Positions 48,101 through 60,894 of a DNA stretch of 64,000 nucleotides are shown here, one piece after another. Every line of letters begins with the position of its first letter. Positions within the stretch are counted from its first letter, which is position 1. The stretch comes from Pohlia nutans (lineage: Eukaryota > Streptophyta > Bryopsida > Bryales > Mniaceae), in NCBI GenBank assembly GCA_022496805.1, contig CM040085.1, positions 14,165,811 through 14,229,810 of the forward strand, in the 5' to 3' direction. Below the pieces are notes generated by a model. That model saw only the letters and a program-made list of their open reading frames with translations. It was not told where the DNA came from and searched no databases. The translations under genes were made by a program, and so were the position numbers.

Positions 48101-51100
48101 TTTGGGTTAGTGCTCCCCTATGACCATATTAGTAAAAAATACGATGTAGTGTTTCAACTAACTATAGTGTAAAAGGGACCATATATAATTAGAACTTCAT
48201 TATTCAAAATTTTAGGCGGTCTAATGTGATTAAATGTTGAATAGTTAAGAAGTTATTTTCTAAAATTAGAATCATTCCCTTCCATGATATTTAATAAGCC
48301 TCAAAAACCTAAAAATGGAAAAATGTGCAAGATTGTGAAACTCATATGAAGGGTTTATTTCTTAAAACACATGTATATATGGTGATTTAGTAAAACATGA
48401 TTATTCCAAAAATAGTGTGGGAAGGGAAAAAAAAACCATTAAAATATCATTTTTATGGCAAACAAGTTTTTTACATTGTTATTACAAATAAAATTCAATG
48501 CATCAAAGATGGATAATTTTGAAAAATAAATTTGATGGACTTCATAATTAGATAAGAAGAAAGTTGGAATTTAAAATATTTTCTAATTTTAAAAAAAAAT
48601 TACCACTACATTTACTACATTTACTATTTCAGAAAGTAATACTTGATTTTAAAGCCTTTTAGTCACCTGTACCACGAGAATGCCCAAATGAAGAGTTTGT
48701 TTTTTATTATATTTTTCTAATGGGTGCAAGCAATCAATGTTATCATTGGTACCTTCTACAACCATAGGAATACCAAAAAGAATGCCAATGTTGCTATTGA
48801 GCATAGTCAAATTATTTGCTTCAACTTAGTAAAGTATGCATTATTTGAATATTATTTGCAAAAGTTTTGAAAGGTCAAACTTTTATTGGTGGATAGTCAT
48901 AATATTTTTTTTTCACACTAGACATTTAATCAAATGACACTTTTGAATCTTTGACAATTTTGGATGTCTATACTTTATTCAAAAATCAAGAATATACAAA
49001 ACTTTAGTATTTTAGTAATGGCGCAATGGGGGCATATTTTAAAAACAAAATAAGAGGTATATTGGTCCAAAGACCATTATGATCAAAGAATTTGTTGGAG
49101 AAGGACAATTCCATTATTCAAAATATTTCCATCTCTAAAGTATTATGTGTAATTTCCATTCATGTTATGAAAGCTTAAAGGAAATCTATTGCTATTTTAT
49201 TTTTTAAAATTCTAAAATTGTATCTTCTTGGATACTTATATTAATTATACTAATTAATTTTACAAAGAACATATGAGCATTTGTTTTGGAGCAGTCTCAA
49301 CCCTATTTGTAAAAGCTCCATGCAAAGGCACTTTTATAGTAGGATCATGGATTATTTCATCTTTCTTCATCCCAACACACACGACAATGTTCACTCTATC
49401 TTCTCATTCGCTATTCTCGAGGCGGCTATCCTCTTGGCAAGTTTTAGGTGGTTGCTATGCCTTGCAAAGGTTGTTGTATGTGTTGGGTCAATGCTACCAT
49501 GGTTGTTCATAATCAGGACTCACCAGTAGCCGGTCATGCATAGTTGGCTTTCACTACTCTCATTAGTCACAAATTGCAAGGAAAGGTGTTTAGGTGGCTA
49601 TGTTAATTCTTTTGTGGTGTCCTAAAGCAAAAGAACGTTGGTTCCCACCTATAGTCATCTAATAAAACCGCATCATCCAGGGACCAATATTAGCATTTGC
49701 AAACTTAATATGCCGTGTCCAAAAATAGTGAGAGGATTGAAGTTGTTCATAGAGCAAAACATCACTCCTATAGAGCAAAACTTAGTAATCACCACATACT
49801 TAGACTAGTTATCCTTGTTATCAAATATATTTAAAACTCACAAGCATATTACTTTTGGTATGAAATTCATATACACACATGTAGGGACTTGATTTGAAAT
49901 TGAGTTTGTGATTCATCTCGTGATTCATTCAATGATATTGCATGCGGATCATTGTAGATGTGGGTTTGGGATAGTGACATTGGAACGACACCTTTGCAAA
50001 TGTTTTTATCAAGTAATTAGCATTTTCATCCAATTTATAATATTCGTCATTTAACTATCCATGATTTTTATTTTAAAAGATGTTATTATCCACTTTAATT
50101 CAAGTTTCAACCACATTTACCTTGGAGCAAAATAAAACATGTTGCCTTCCATTTGACACAAGTTGAAAGTTATGTTATAATTAATATTTTCAACTAATTT
50201 TTTTAATAACTTGTAGCTTATAACTTTAAGCGGTGTTCTATGTTCCTTTTTTGTATTTTTTAATACTACAAGGTGCTTCCATTGAATAACTGAGTCCTTT
50301 TAGTTGTTGTTTATTTTGTGTTTTAGAAATACATGTAATATGCATTTAAAACATAAAAACCATTGTTGAATTGTAAAAAGAATTCAACGTTGAATCCAAC
50401 ATTGAAACATTTTTCCTACAATTCAACATTGGACTCACTCCATCATTGAATAGATCAATTTACATAAGAAGGACCTTCAACTCTATATGATTTAGTCATT
50501 TGATCAAGATGTCAAACAAAATAAATAAATACATGGCCATGGTTGAAACATGCTTTCTACATCCATTCCACTAGGCCAACATTTTCAAAATTTTCCCTCC
50601 TTTCGGTCTTAGGTTGTGTAAAAAAATGTGTATAAGTCGTAAGTAATAAAAGACCAATATAGCATTTCTTTTGTTGCCATTCAAACCTGAAATTTTCAAT
50701 ACAATGTATAGTTTTATGTACTTGCATAAATCTTTATAATTTCAAATGTGTGGAAAAAATGATTAGTTATTTTACTACATGAATTAAAGTCGTCATTTAA
50801 AATATTTAATGGACAAAAGAAATCCAATTTTCTCTTTTCAAATTTTGTTTAATTTCAAAATATTTTATTTTAGAAAGCAACCAAAAGAATAAAGTTTGTC
50901 ATATGTTATTAGTCGGCATGATTACTCATCAAAATAGTAGATTCAAGAAAAAAATTCCAACTTATTATTATTATTACTTCTGTTTTTTTTTTTTTTTTTG
51001 TGACTCCTAATTAATATTTTGAAAATTATTGATAAAACAATGTTAATACATTACCCACTACTATCATTTAAAATATATTGTAGATATTTTGCAAAAGTGG

Positions 51101-52078
51101 GCAAGAAAACATGAAGAATCCATTTAAATTACCATCAATAAAAATTTGAAAAGATGAATTAATCAGCTTTGATTTGGTCATATAGATGACTACAAACACC
51201 ACAAATTTATATTGTTTAGTTAAAGTCAAAATGAGATTCTATATACATGATTCATTAAATAAGCTTTTATATAGAATAAAATCTAATTTACATGATTCAT
51301 TAAATTATAAAAAAATTCCTTCATTGATTATAACATGTAATACATGCTTCAACTTACTTGTGGTTGTAGACATTTTTTTCATTCTCAAAATTAAACAAAG
51401 GTGAATAAGATCTTGATGCTTTTGAGTTTTGACTATTTCTTTTCTACATCGAACTTTAGGAATTACATCACATGGCTCATCATTAGCATCATCTTCATTA
51501 AAAGAAGTTTTCAACAAAGCTTTTGACCTTCGTTTTTCCAAGTGGATGTGGATATCAAATGAAATTCAATTTATATTTTCAAAACACCACCTTGAAACAA
51601 TCGTATTGCATAATTTATTGATTTTGATTACCATATTTAAAATTATCAAAACAAGTTTGATAATGTGACACAGATAAAATGATATATATATTCATAATTT
51701 TTTTTTTATCATGATCAATTATGTTTTGTTTATGATTATTATTTTTATTATTTAAATTATTTTTAAAAATTATCAACTTTATTCTATCTACTAATAGTTT
51801 ACGATTGATCAAAAGTAAAAATCATTTGTATAAATTTTTACAATGCTTCAATAATTGAACCATTTGTAAGATAATTACCTTTTCAAATATTTTATATTTC
51901 CAATTCTTATAGGATCAATGAAAATAATTTGTCAAAGTCAATAACGTTAAATTGGTACAGTTGCATATTCTTTCTGAAACTTCTTTAATGCATTACACAA
52001 AAGTTGAATACTCCAAATGGCTTCCAAACAAGGCTCATCATGTAATGCATCTTGATAAATATAAAAGATTCTAAATTT
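45111..52078. other. AT-rich intergenic stretch, gene-free
   Basis: Very AT-rich. Apart from two copies of the 90-bp repeat (47.8 and 49.0 kb) I see no gene or clear transposon. A frame pair at 49273-49529 is unrecognised. Downstream side of the CFAP20DC homologue. Confidence 0.5.
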
Positions 52079-52309
52079 TTATTTGAGTTCATAATATCGA
52101 TTAGTTTTTGGATCGTAGTAGCAATCCAAAGTAGGATCATACAATAAATCCAAATCATCGTTAGGTCGCCCATTGTTTGCAATGAAACATGTATCTATTT
52201 CATCAAATAATGAAAAAATTAATAAAAAAGTTAACATTAAATGAAATTTACTTTATTACTTATAAATAACAATAAAGAATGATATTATTTTTATGAGTCA
52301 AATTAACTA

Positions 52310-52389
<80 letters not shown>

Positions 52390-55300
52390 CTCAATTATAA
52401 CATTTTTGTTTAAGTAAATGTAAGTGAAAAAATTAATTCAACGGCAATACAGTGAAATGTTTTTTTCAAAAAATATAAGTTGAGCTATTTACACTACCCT
52501 CGTGTTTTAGGCTTGAATTGGAAATTTTCACTTGTTTTAAATCTTCTTGCTCATTTTTCATTGTAAAAACGGATTCAAATTGTTTATCGCTAGAATTCAC
52601 GCATTTTAAAGATGAAGGTGATTTCATTCCATCATGTAGAACTTCTTTTTCAAATGTTGAAGTCTTTATAGTTCTAAATGAAAAATAAACAAAAATTACG
52701 TGTTTCTTATTTTTATTATGAAATATGAAAATAAATTATGATAAATTTTATAAAAATATAAATATTTGTAATATAATATGTCACAATTTATGCAATATAA
52801 ATATCATTATGTCACAAATCACATAAAGTTTAATATTGTAAAAAATCACTAACTTGTGCAATGTTTTTAATTGTGATTGTTCTATCTTTGGAGATGATTT
52901 AAGATCTTCATTGCAATCAAAATCTATTGTGTTATCATGTTCAAAAGAATTGTGGTCTTTGAAATATTTATTTGAAAAGCTAGAGAGATGATCCAGTGAG
53001 CAAGTTTCAACGTCTTTGTCCTATATGAAAAAAGTATTGTGTTTATCATCATTTTATGAAAATATTTTTATTTATAATAATATATTTATCAATAATTTAA
53101 ATAAATATCAACATGCTTCAATGAAAATAATTTCTTACTTCATTTTGTAAAGTTTCAAATTTTTGCAATGTGCTTTGAGAATTTTTGACCAATGTTATAT
53201 CTATCACCAAATTTTAGTATTAGTATTTTTTTATTTAAATAAAATCATAATATTTTAGTAGAATGTTTATCTTTTGTATATTTTTTATTATCAAAAAGTA
53301 AAATTGGTTTGACAATGGAATAACAATTACTTATGATGTTGAATATAATTCATGTTACACAATTATATTAAGAAGATTAATATTATTAAATATATATTAA
53401 AATAATCATTTAATAAAATTAGTTGATTATTATAGCATATTTGAGTGAGAATACATAAAATATGTAAAGTACCTTCTGCACCGCTTTTTACATATGCAGT
53501 TTTTAGTTTCGAAGTATCACATGTATCTTCATTACTAATGTTAGGATTAGAAGAAGGAATATTGAATAATTTTGAAGTATGATGTTTTTCATTTTCGTTG
53601 TCATCGAAAGACCAAGTTTCTTCTCCAAAGCTACAATCTTCATCTAACATTCCATGAATAAATTTAGAATTTTGGAATATAATTCCATCATTTTCTAAAT
53701 TGAAGTTTTCATGTGTTCTTATTAATCCTTCTCTTTCTTTCCTAATATTGTTAATGTTGCAATCCAATATAAAATTTTCCATATTCTTCATAGCATGATC
53801 GTATATTACATCGCTATTATTAAAAGCCTCTATGCTTTCTCCCTTATACTCTCCATCATTTTCTAAACCATGTAATGAATTCATCAAATGTGAACCATCG
53901 ATGATAGTTGCACCAACATCAACTTCATCTTTTGATATTTTAATATCATCTATGTTGTCACAAATTTTATTAAAAAATGAAGGCATTTTGAAGGGTTTTT
54001 CTTCATCATCTTCAATACAACCTTCCCAACCACAAGGAGGGCTTCCTAGTGGAGAATCCAAATATCTAATTTGTTTATATTCTTTTTTCCTATCACTATC
54101 TAAATGAGAACCCCGTCGTATAATTTTTCCAAGACCCATTTTTGATTCAGATAATTTATATTCCTCGATCTTTTTCTTAAAAAATGAAGATGGTTCTTCA
54201 AAAACCATTTTATTTTCACTTGTCTCTAATGTTGCAACATTTATAGCATCACAATTCAATGATATTGATTGTAGCATTTGTTTAGAATGAACTTCATCAT
54301 TTGGCTCTTGCAAATGGATGATAGTCTCGGGCTCTTTCAAAACCATATTTAAAACATTATCTTTGACGATAGAATTTTATATTTCTAAATTTTTAATTTC
54401 AACATTTGTAGAACTTGATTGTTGTTTAATATCCATTGTAATGATCGTATTTGGAGGTAGTTCTAATTCTTGAGGAATAAATGAAACATTTTTTGATCTT
54501 TCACTAAATTCATCAATAGTTGGCAATCTACCTTGATCCAATAGTGTTTGATTTTTTAAAAATTTCAGCATTGCATGATTTTTGTTAAATGTGTTGGCAT
54601 GTTTCAAAAGGTTGTGTAATGTTTCAACTTTATCTTCAGTTTTTTTTTCAACTTTAATTGTTTTGGTTGTAGCAAACGACATTTCACATGGAGATTGAGT
54701 ATTTTGATCAATTAACTTAGTATGTTCTCCTTCTTTACAAAAGTTTCTATTCAAACGAAGTTTGTTGTCACCGGGAAGATTAGTGTTGATTTGTACACTA
54801 GATAATGGTAAAGGAATTCTAGATCCAAATGCCACATGTACCTATATTAGAAGAAATCAATTTTAGAATATTATCTTACACAAAAGATCATTATAAAGTC
54901 ACTTCATGCAGCAAGTATTAAAATTTTGTTGATTGTATCAATGTCTAAACACAGTTATGCAACATTTAAAATATATACATGACATTCATTAGCTTTCACG
55001 AGGGTTGTTTTGAAGCTTCATCCAACTCCTCCCACATGTTCTTTTGGCTAATGATGGGATTCATGGGATGGTGAGGGATATTCCTCATCACTTCATTGGA
55101 ATTGGGGCACTTCCAATTGAGGCTATTAAATATTATGTATGTTTATAAAAAAATTACACGAGTATTGTAATATAATCTAAAAGAAATTTTAGAAAATCAA
55201 AATTCCAAAAACAAGATCCAATTTCATTATACTAAAGACTAAAAAGAATATTTTGGTCAAATTCAAATTCTTTTCTAAAGTAATATTATTTGACAGAAAT

Positions 55301-55613
55301 TTTGAAGTGAATATGTAAAGTTGATAATCTATTTTAAAATACCATTTAAAAAATATATGTAAATATGCCAAGATGAAAATTCAATTTTAAAAAATACATC
55401 AATTTCAAAATATAAAATCAAAGGTGAATTACAATTCAAATTAAAAACACAAGTAATAGATTTATAGTTGTTCAAAAACATTAACTTGTCGTGAATCCAA
55501 CTTGTTCATTTTGACTTTTCGGAGCTTCAAAATATTTTCTTGTGTATCTGTAGTTGAAAAATTGTATCAATTAATCAAAAAATAAGATTGTTTCCATAGT
55601 TTTCAAAATATGA

Positions 55614-55646
<33 letters not shown>

Positions 55647-58600
55647 GAATAATATCATGGTGTTAATTTTGAAAATATTACGGATGTGTGGTTACCATTT
55701 GTAGAATCAGAAAGACCTATACTCGTTTGTAAAGCCACTAGGTATAATACTTGAATTGCATTATTTACATCAAGTGCAAACATGTGTTCTTGAGGTAAAT
55801 AATCTTCACTGCTAACAACGAAAGAATTACCAATGCCTCCAAAATCTTTTAGTCGATTGCGCATTGTAAATACTTTCCTAAGTTTACAAACAGGGCCCAA
55901 AATTATTGTGTCTATAGACCTGCACACCAAATCAAATTACAAAATTGCAAGTTAACAAAAAATAAAATAAAAATAAAATTTCAATGGAGTTTAGGTCATT
56001 TATTAACTTTTTATTTTTTTGATAAATATTATGACACAATAATTTTCGATAAATATTATGACATGAGTCAAACTACAAACATCACCCATTATAATTTTCC
56101 ATTGATGTTTATGCAAATTACATTTTGTCCTTGAAATGTCATTCACTAGTGTACCAGTATTGGTAACACAATTCTAATGAATTTCATTTACCTTGAATGT
56201 TAAGGACAACACAAAAATAAAATATTCAAGCTCTTCAAATTTGCTTTAATTTTTGAACTTCTCCAACAAATATCTATGATATTTTTTCAAATATGATCGT
56301 CAAGTATGAAGAAAGCCAAGCTACAACAATACTTTGAACTTTTCAACCCTAATTTTTTTTCAATCATAATTTCTGTGTAAAGATGTTATGCTCATCCAAA
56401 TTTTCAACGTAGGGAGTTTTTTAGAAACCTCAAGTGAATTTAAATTTTTCAAAAATGGTTCTCTATGTTATTTATTAATTTAGGGAAAAGATCTCATTTA
56501 ATATCTAATAAACAAGTCAAAATTTTGTAAAAATCTCTAATTAATGTAAAGGAATCCTCAACCAATGTGGTCAATTCCATATCTCTATTTTGTTTAATTA
56601 GCAAAATGTTTTGAAAATGAGTGATTCACTTCTCCGACATATGGCTTGATTTGGTAACATGTCTTAATTGATTGATTTCTAAATAGCATGAAACCAAATC
56701 CTATCATCTATCTTCAACTTCTATAATCTTTGTGTTTTCTTAATCAACATTACAATGTGTGAAGTTTTGAGAAGAAGGAACAAATGATCTTGTTCGTACC
56801 TCTTCCTCATAGTCCTTTAAAGATTGAATAGATTCCAAAATCCCTATTAACCCCTAAACGCTCAAACGACCATTTCTTGGTCGCTGCCCGAATCCAACGG
56901 GCTGCCCGGAACAAAAAAATATTATTTTGAAAAAATAAAAAGTATTTTAAAATACTTCATCAAGTCTACTTTCCAACGCAATTTGAATTATGGCAATCCG
57001 AGTTAAACTCCACCTGGGAGAATTTTTCAAAGTGGATCACCTCAACATTGTCTTAGTGTTATAAAATTTTCTATTTGGGGAAAGTAATGATATTCCCTCT
57101 ATCATTTCTTTTGCTTTTTTGAAGTTTACAATAGATAACCCAACTTTAACCAATCATACTAAATTTTAAACTCTAAAATTGAAAATTATAATTTATACAA
57201 ATTTATAAAGGTTAATGCTTTTAAATTCATTAAAAAATGATCTAATGTTATTTTTGGAAGTTTGACCGTACGGATAATTTGTAGAGATGACGCCCTACAT
57301 TTTGTCTAGTGAACCAAACATCATCAAACATATGGAAGGCACATATTATAACACATCTATGTTTTGTCCAATTTCCCCTCGGGCTTTTACTATAGGGGTT
57401 AAAAACCCAAAATTAAAAATTTTCATTCATTCAATTTATTCTAAATTTTTGTATTAATTGTTTGACATACCGGAGGGTGCACGCTTTAATGTGTGTGAGG
57501 AATTACTTAAGTGCGCAAGAGGACGATTAATTAAAACATCAATGTGCATGATACTCATACATTAGTCATATTATAATTTGATAAGAAACAGGTATATGTA
57601 TAGCCCTTTCAAGATGTTGAACACATGATTAACTGCATTTAAACTATGATGGATGAAATATTAACGAAAAAATTATTGTTATCAAAAGCAAGATCAGAAG
57701 TTTAGTGGATTGAAGTGGATTTACGACCTCAGTGATCATTTCATAGTAAGTCTAAAATCGGCCATTGCATTAGCTAACATGACTTAGTAATTAATGTTCA
57801 ATCAAACATGTATGAATCACATCCTAGGGATGAAAAAGTCTTCAATGAATTTTTGAATGAAAATAAAAATTTGACATTAGAGTTATCCTTAAAGTCACCT
57901 TGTGTTTGAACAAGATACCGTGAATTTTGCATTAATGTACTCTTATTTGTTCACCCCAAATAGTTAAAAGGTAGGGAAGAGCTTAGTGGTCTCTCATTAT
58001 TAGGTGTGTAAGAGCTTGGTGGTCTTCAAACTCATGGAAAACTAGTTTAGCCGTCTTTCTTGACGGCTAAACTAGTTTCCTTTGAGTTTAGAGACCACCA
58101 AGCTCTTACACACCCAACAATGATAGACCACCAAGCTTTTCCATACTTTTTAACTATTTGGGGTGAAAAAATAAGAGTACATTAAAGCAAAATTCACGGC
58201 ATCTTATTCAAACACAAGTTGACTTTAAGGATAACTCTATTGTACTTAACAAAAGAGGTTTCTATCAATTTATTTAATAGTTGTATATTTATGCTATTTG
58301 TTTAATTTGTTTAATTTTTTCAAGTATAGATGTATTTCTCCATTTTTTATGATTGAAATTTGCTTGTGTACATTATTTTTACAATAGTAAAAATAATGTA
58401 TATAGGGGTATATTTCAGGGGTCATGAATGCAATTGATGCAAAGGTTTAATCCCTAAGCATCCAAGAGACCATTTTTTGGTTGCTGCTTGTTTTTAACAA
58501 GCTCTACGGAAAAAAGTTTAAAAGTAACAATTTAAATACTACATCAAATCTACTTTCCAATGTAATTTGAATTATGTGAATCCGAGTTAACCCCTAAAGG

Positions 58601-60814
58601 ACCGTAAGGCCCCCACGCGGCTTCTGGAACTAGAAAGTGAGGGAATTCGGGTTCTTGGGCTTTGAATTGTAGGATGAGCAACAAAGAGACCTTGGCTCTT
58701 TTTGAGAGCCGAATCTGTAGGTACTTCTTGATCGGAAATTCATCAAGTGAGCAATTTTTGGTGATTTTTTTGAGTTGCACGGAGGGTATCTAGGTGTCAC
58801 TTTAGACCCTCATATCTTCCTCCTCACACCTCCAAATTACTTGAATTTTTTTGCACATGTTTAAAATGATGATTTCTACTTACGGTGAAAATTTCAAAAT
58901 TTTTGGAGCATTTTTTATCAATCCGACTTTAGCATGTGTACAAAATACCCCAAACAAGTTCCATCAATCTTCTCAACGGTGACATTTTTACAAAAATCAT
59001 GCGATTTTGTTGATCTTTTTTTCATAAAAAAACTCCGTAAGTCTTCTTTAATTTCAACGGTGCTGATCGTCAAAATTACCCCACACCAATGAAGAGCTAG
59101 TCAAGCAAACAAGAGCTAAGTTCAACCCCCCCCCCCCGGTCCTTTAGGGGTTAAACTCCAACTGGGAGAATTTTTCAAAAAGGATCACCTCAACATTGTC
59201 TTAGTATTATAAAATTTGCTATTTGGAGAAAGTAATGATGTTCCCTCCATCAATTTTATTTTTTATTTTTTGAATTTTACAATAGATAAACGAATTTCAA
59301 CTAATGTTGCTAAATTTTAAACTCTAAAAGTGAGAATTATAATTTATACAATTTTTCGAAGGTTAATGCTTTTAAATTCATTAAGAAAATATCTAAATTT
59401 TTCTTTGGAAGTTTGACCATACAGATAATTTTTAGAGATGATGCCCTACATTTTGTCTATTGAACCAAAATTCATCAAACATATGGAAGGCATGTATTAT
59501 AACACATTTATATTTTGTCCAATACCCCTCGAGCTTTTAGGGGTTAATATAGAGTGTACTTCCCGAGTTTGACATTCGAATGACACAATTATTCAAAATT
59601 CTTTTGTGCAAGTTTTCTAAAGTCTAATAAGTGGAGCATGTGTTATTTCAACAACTAAATAAGTTGAAAGATGAAAAAATCATATGATTTCAACTTTTCC
59701 AATTTAAACCTTAAATTATTTCTTTTGGTAATATTCTATAAATAACAAAATTAGCAAGAAAAGACTTTTGAATTTTATTTTATACATGTTGCAATAATAT
59801 ATGGGTATGATACATTGTTCACAATGTACAATTTTGTCTCAATATCATCCCTAGATTATTTTTCAAAATTGTATAGGACAAAAACTTTGACATTTGTTGA
59901 AATACATTGAATAAATTTAGGGATTAAAAAAATAAAAAATAAAAATAAAAATAAAATAAAATAAAATAAAAATATATATATATATATATATATATTACTA
60001 TTACTATTAAGTTATCAGTTATCGATATAAAATTATTAATTATGGTTCTTTTGTTAGAAACTAAAGACAAATAACCAAATTTGTATGAATCCATGAAATT
60101 AATTAAATTATAAAAAACAATAATAATACTAACAATCTTACCGAAAGACCTTGCCTTTAAAACAATGGAAAAAAAGTTCTGCTGCATGGATTGATAATGA
60201 TAACCACTTTTCACGAATAATCTGAGAAAAAGAAGAATTTGTTCGTGGACCAGTAATGTTGGATGTATATTTTTTTGAATTAAAAATATCATAAATATGA
60301 TGATTTTATTATGATTATTACAATTCAAGCAATCCAAAATTCTTCTTCAATCAATTATTACGCATAATTTAAATATATTATAATGTAGTTAAAAATAAAA
60401 TATAATTGATAAACATCTTGCCATAGTTAATGGTATTTGACAATGTAGTGGTGTCGACTTCATATCACTAAATGATGTAGAAAAATACATTTTTCGTCCA
60501 GTATTTGATGTATCAGTAACCCTAGATTTATAAGAAAGTTTACTAATATAATAATCTTAAACTCACACATTTTTATCAAACTTATATATAATTCAATTAT
60601 TAATATAAAAATTACATGATGTAAAAGTTGTCATAGTTATTTTTTGTAAACATTTAAATTCATTCATACATAAAATAGAGTGCTTGTGAATGCATTAAAT
60701 ACACCAATTTTTCCATTAATAAAGAATTTTTCATGACTACAATACATATTGGTTTAATAAATTTCACTTAGATTGTTATTTTATATATGTTTTTTCTTAA
60801 ATAGTGAAATAATA

Positions 60815-60894
<80 letters not shown>

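Larger units (their letters stand above)
40441..49120. repeat. Five dispersed direct copies of a ~90-bp repeat
   Basis: Copies lie at about 40441-40545, 42415-42523, 44875-44955, 47845-47935 and 49030-49120, all in the same orientation. Shared words are ATGTGACATGTGGAAGCACC-like starts and GTTCAAAGACCATTGTGA-like centres. Copies 2 and 3 also share a following GTGTCTCCTATTA block. They suggest an eroded tandem array or remains of one larger element. Confidence 0.75.

Noticed and set aside
49273..49529. Two overlapping open frames of about 80 residues
   Set aside because: No recognisable family in either frame and no flanking gene structure; likely chance.
52466..52500. TGA at 52466-52468 as the end of the CFAP20DC homologue
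   Set aside because: A donor at GAG-G|GTAGTG joins in phase to a last exon encoding the family's C-terminal LYDP motif, so the gene ends at 52079.
53832..54107. + strand frame opposite CFAP20DC exon 9
   Set aside because: Shadow frame of the real - strand exon.
60414..60421. GT donor five bases after the GC donor in CFAP20DC intron 5
   Set aside because: It changes the phase and puts exon 6 out of frame with an early stop; the GC donor restores family alignment.
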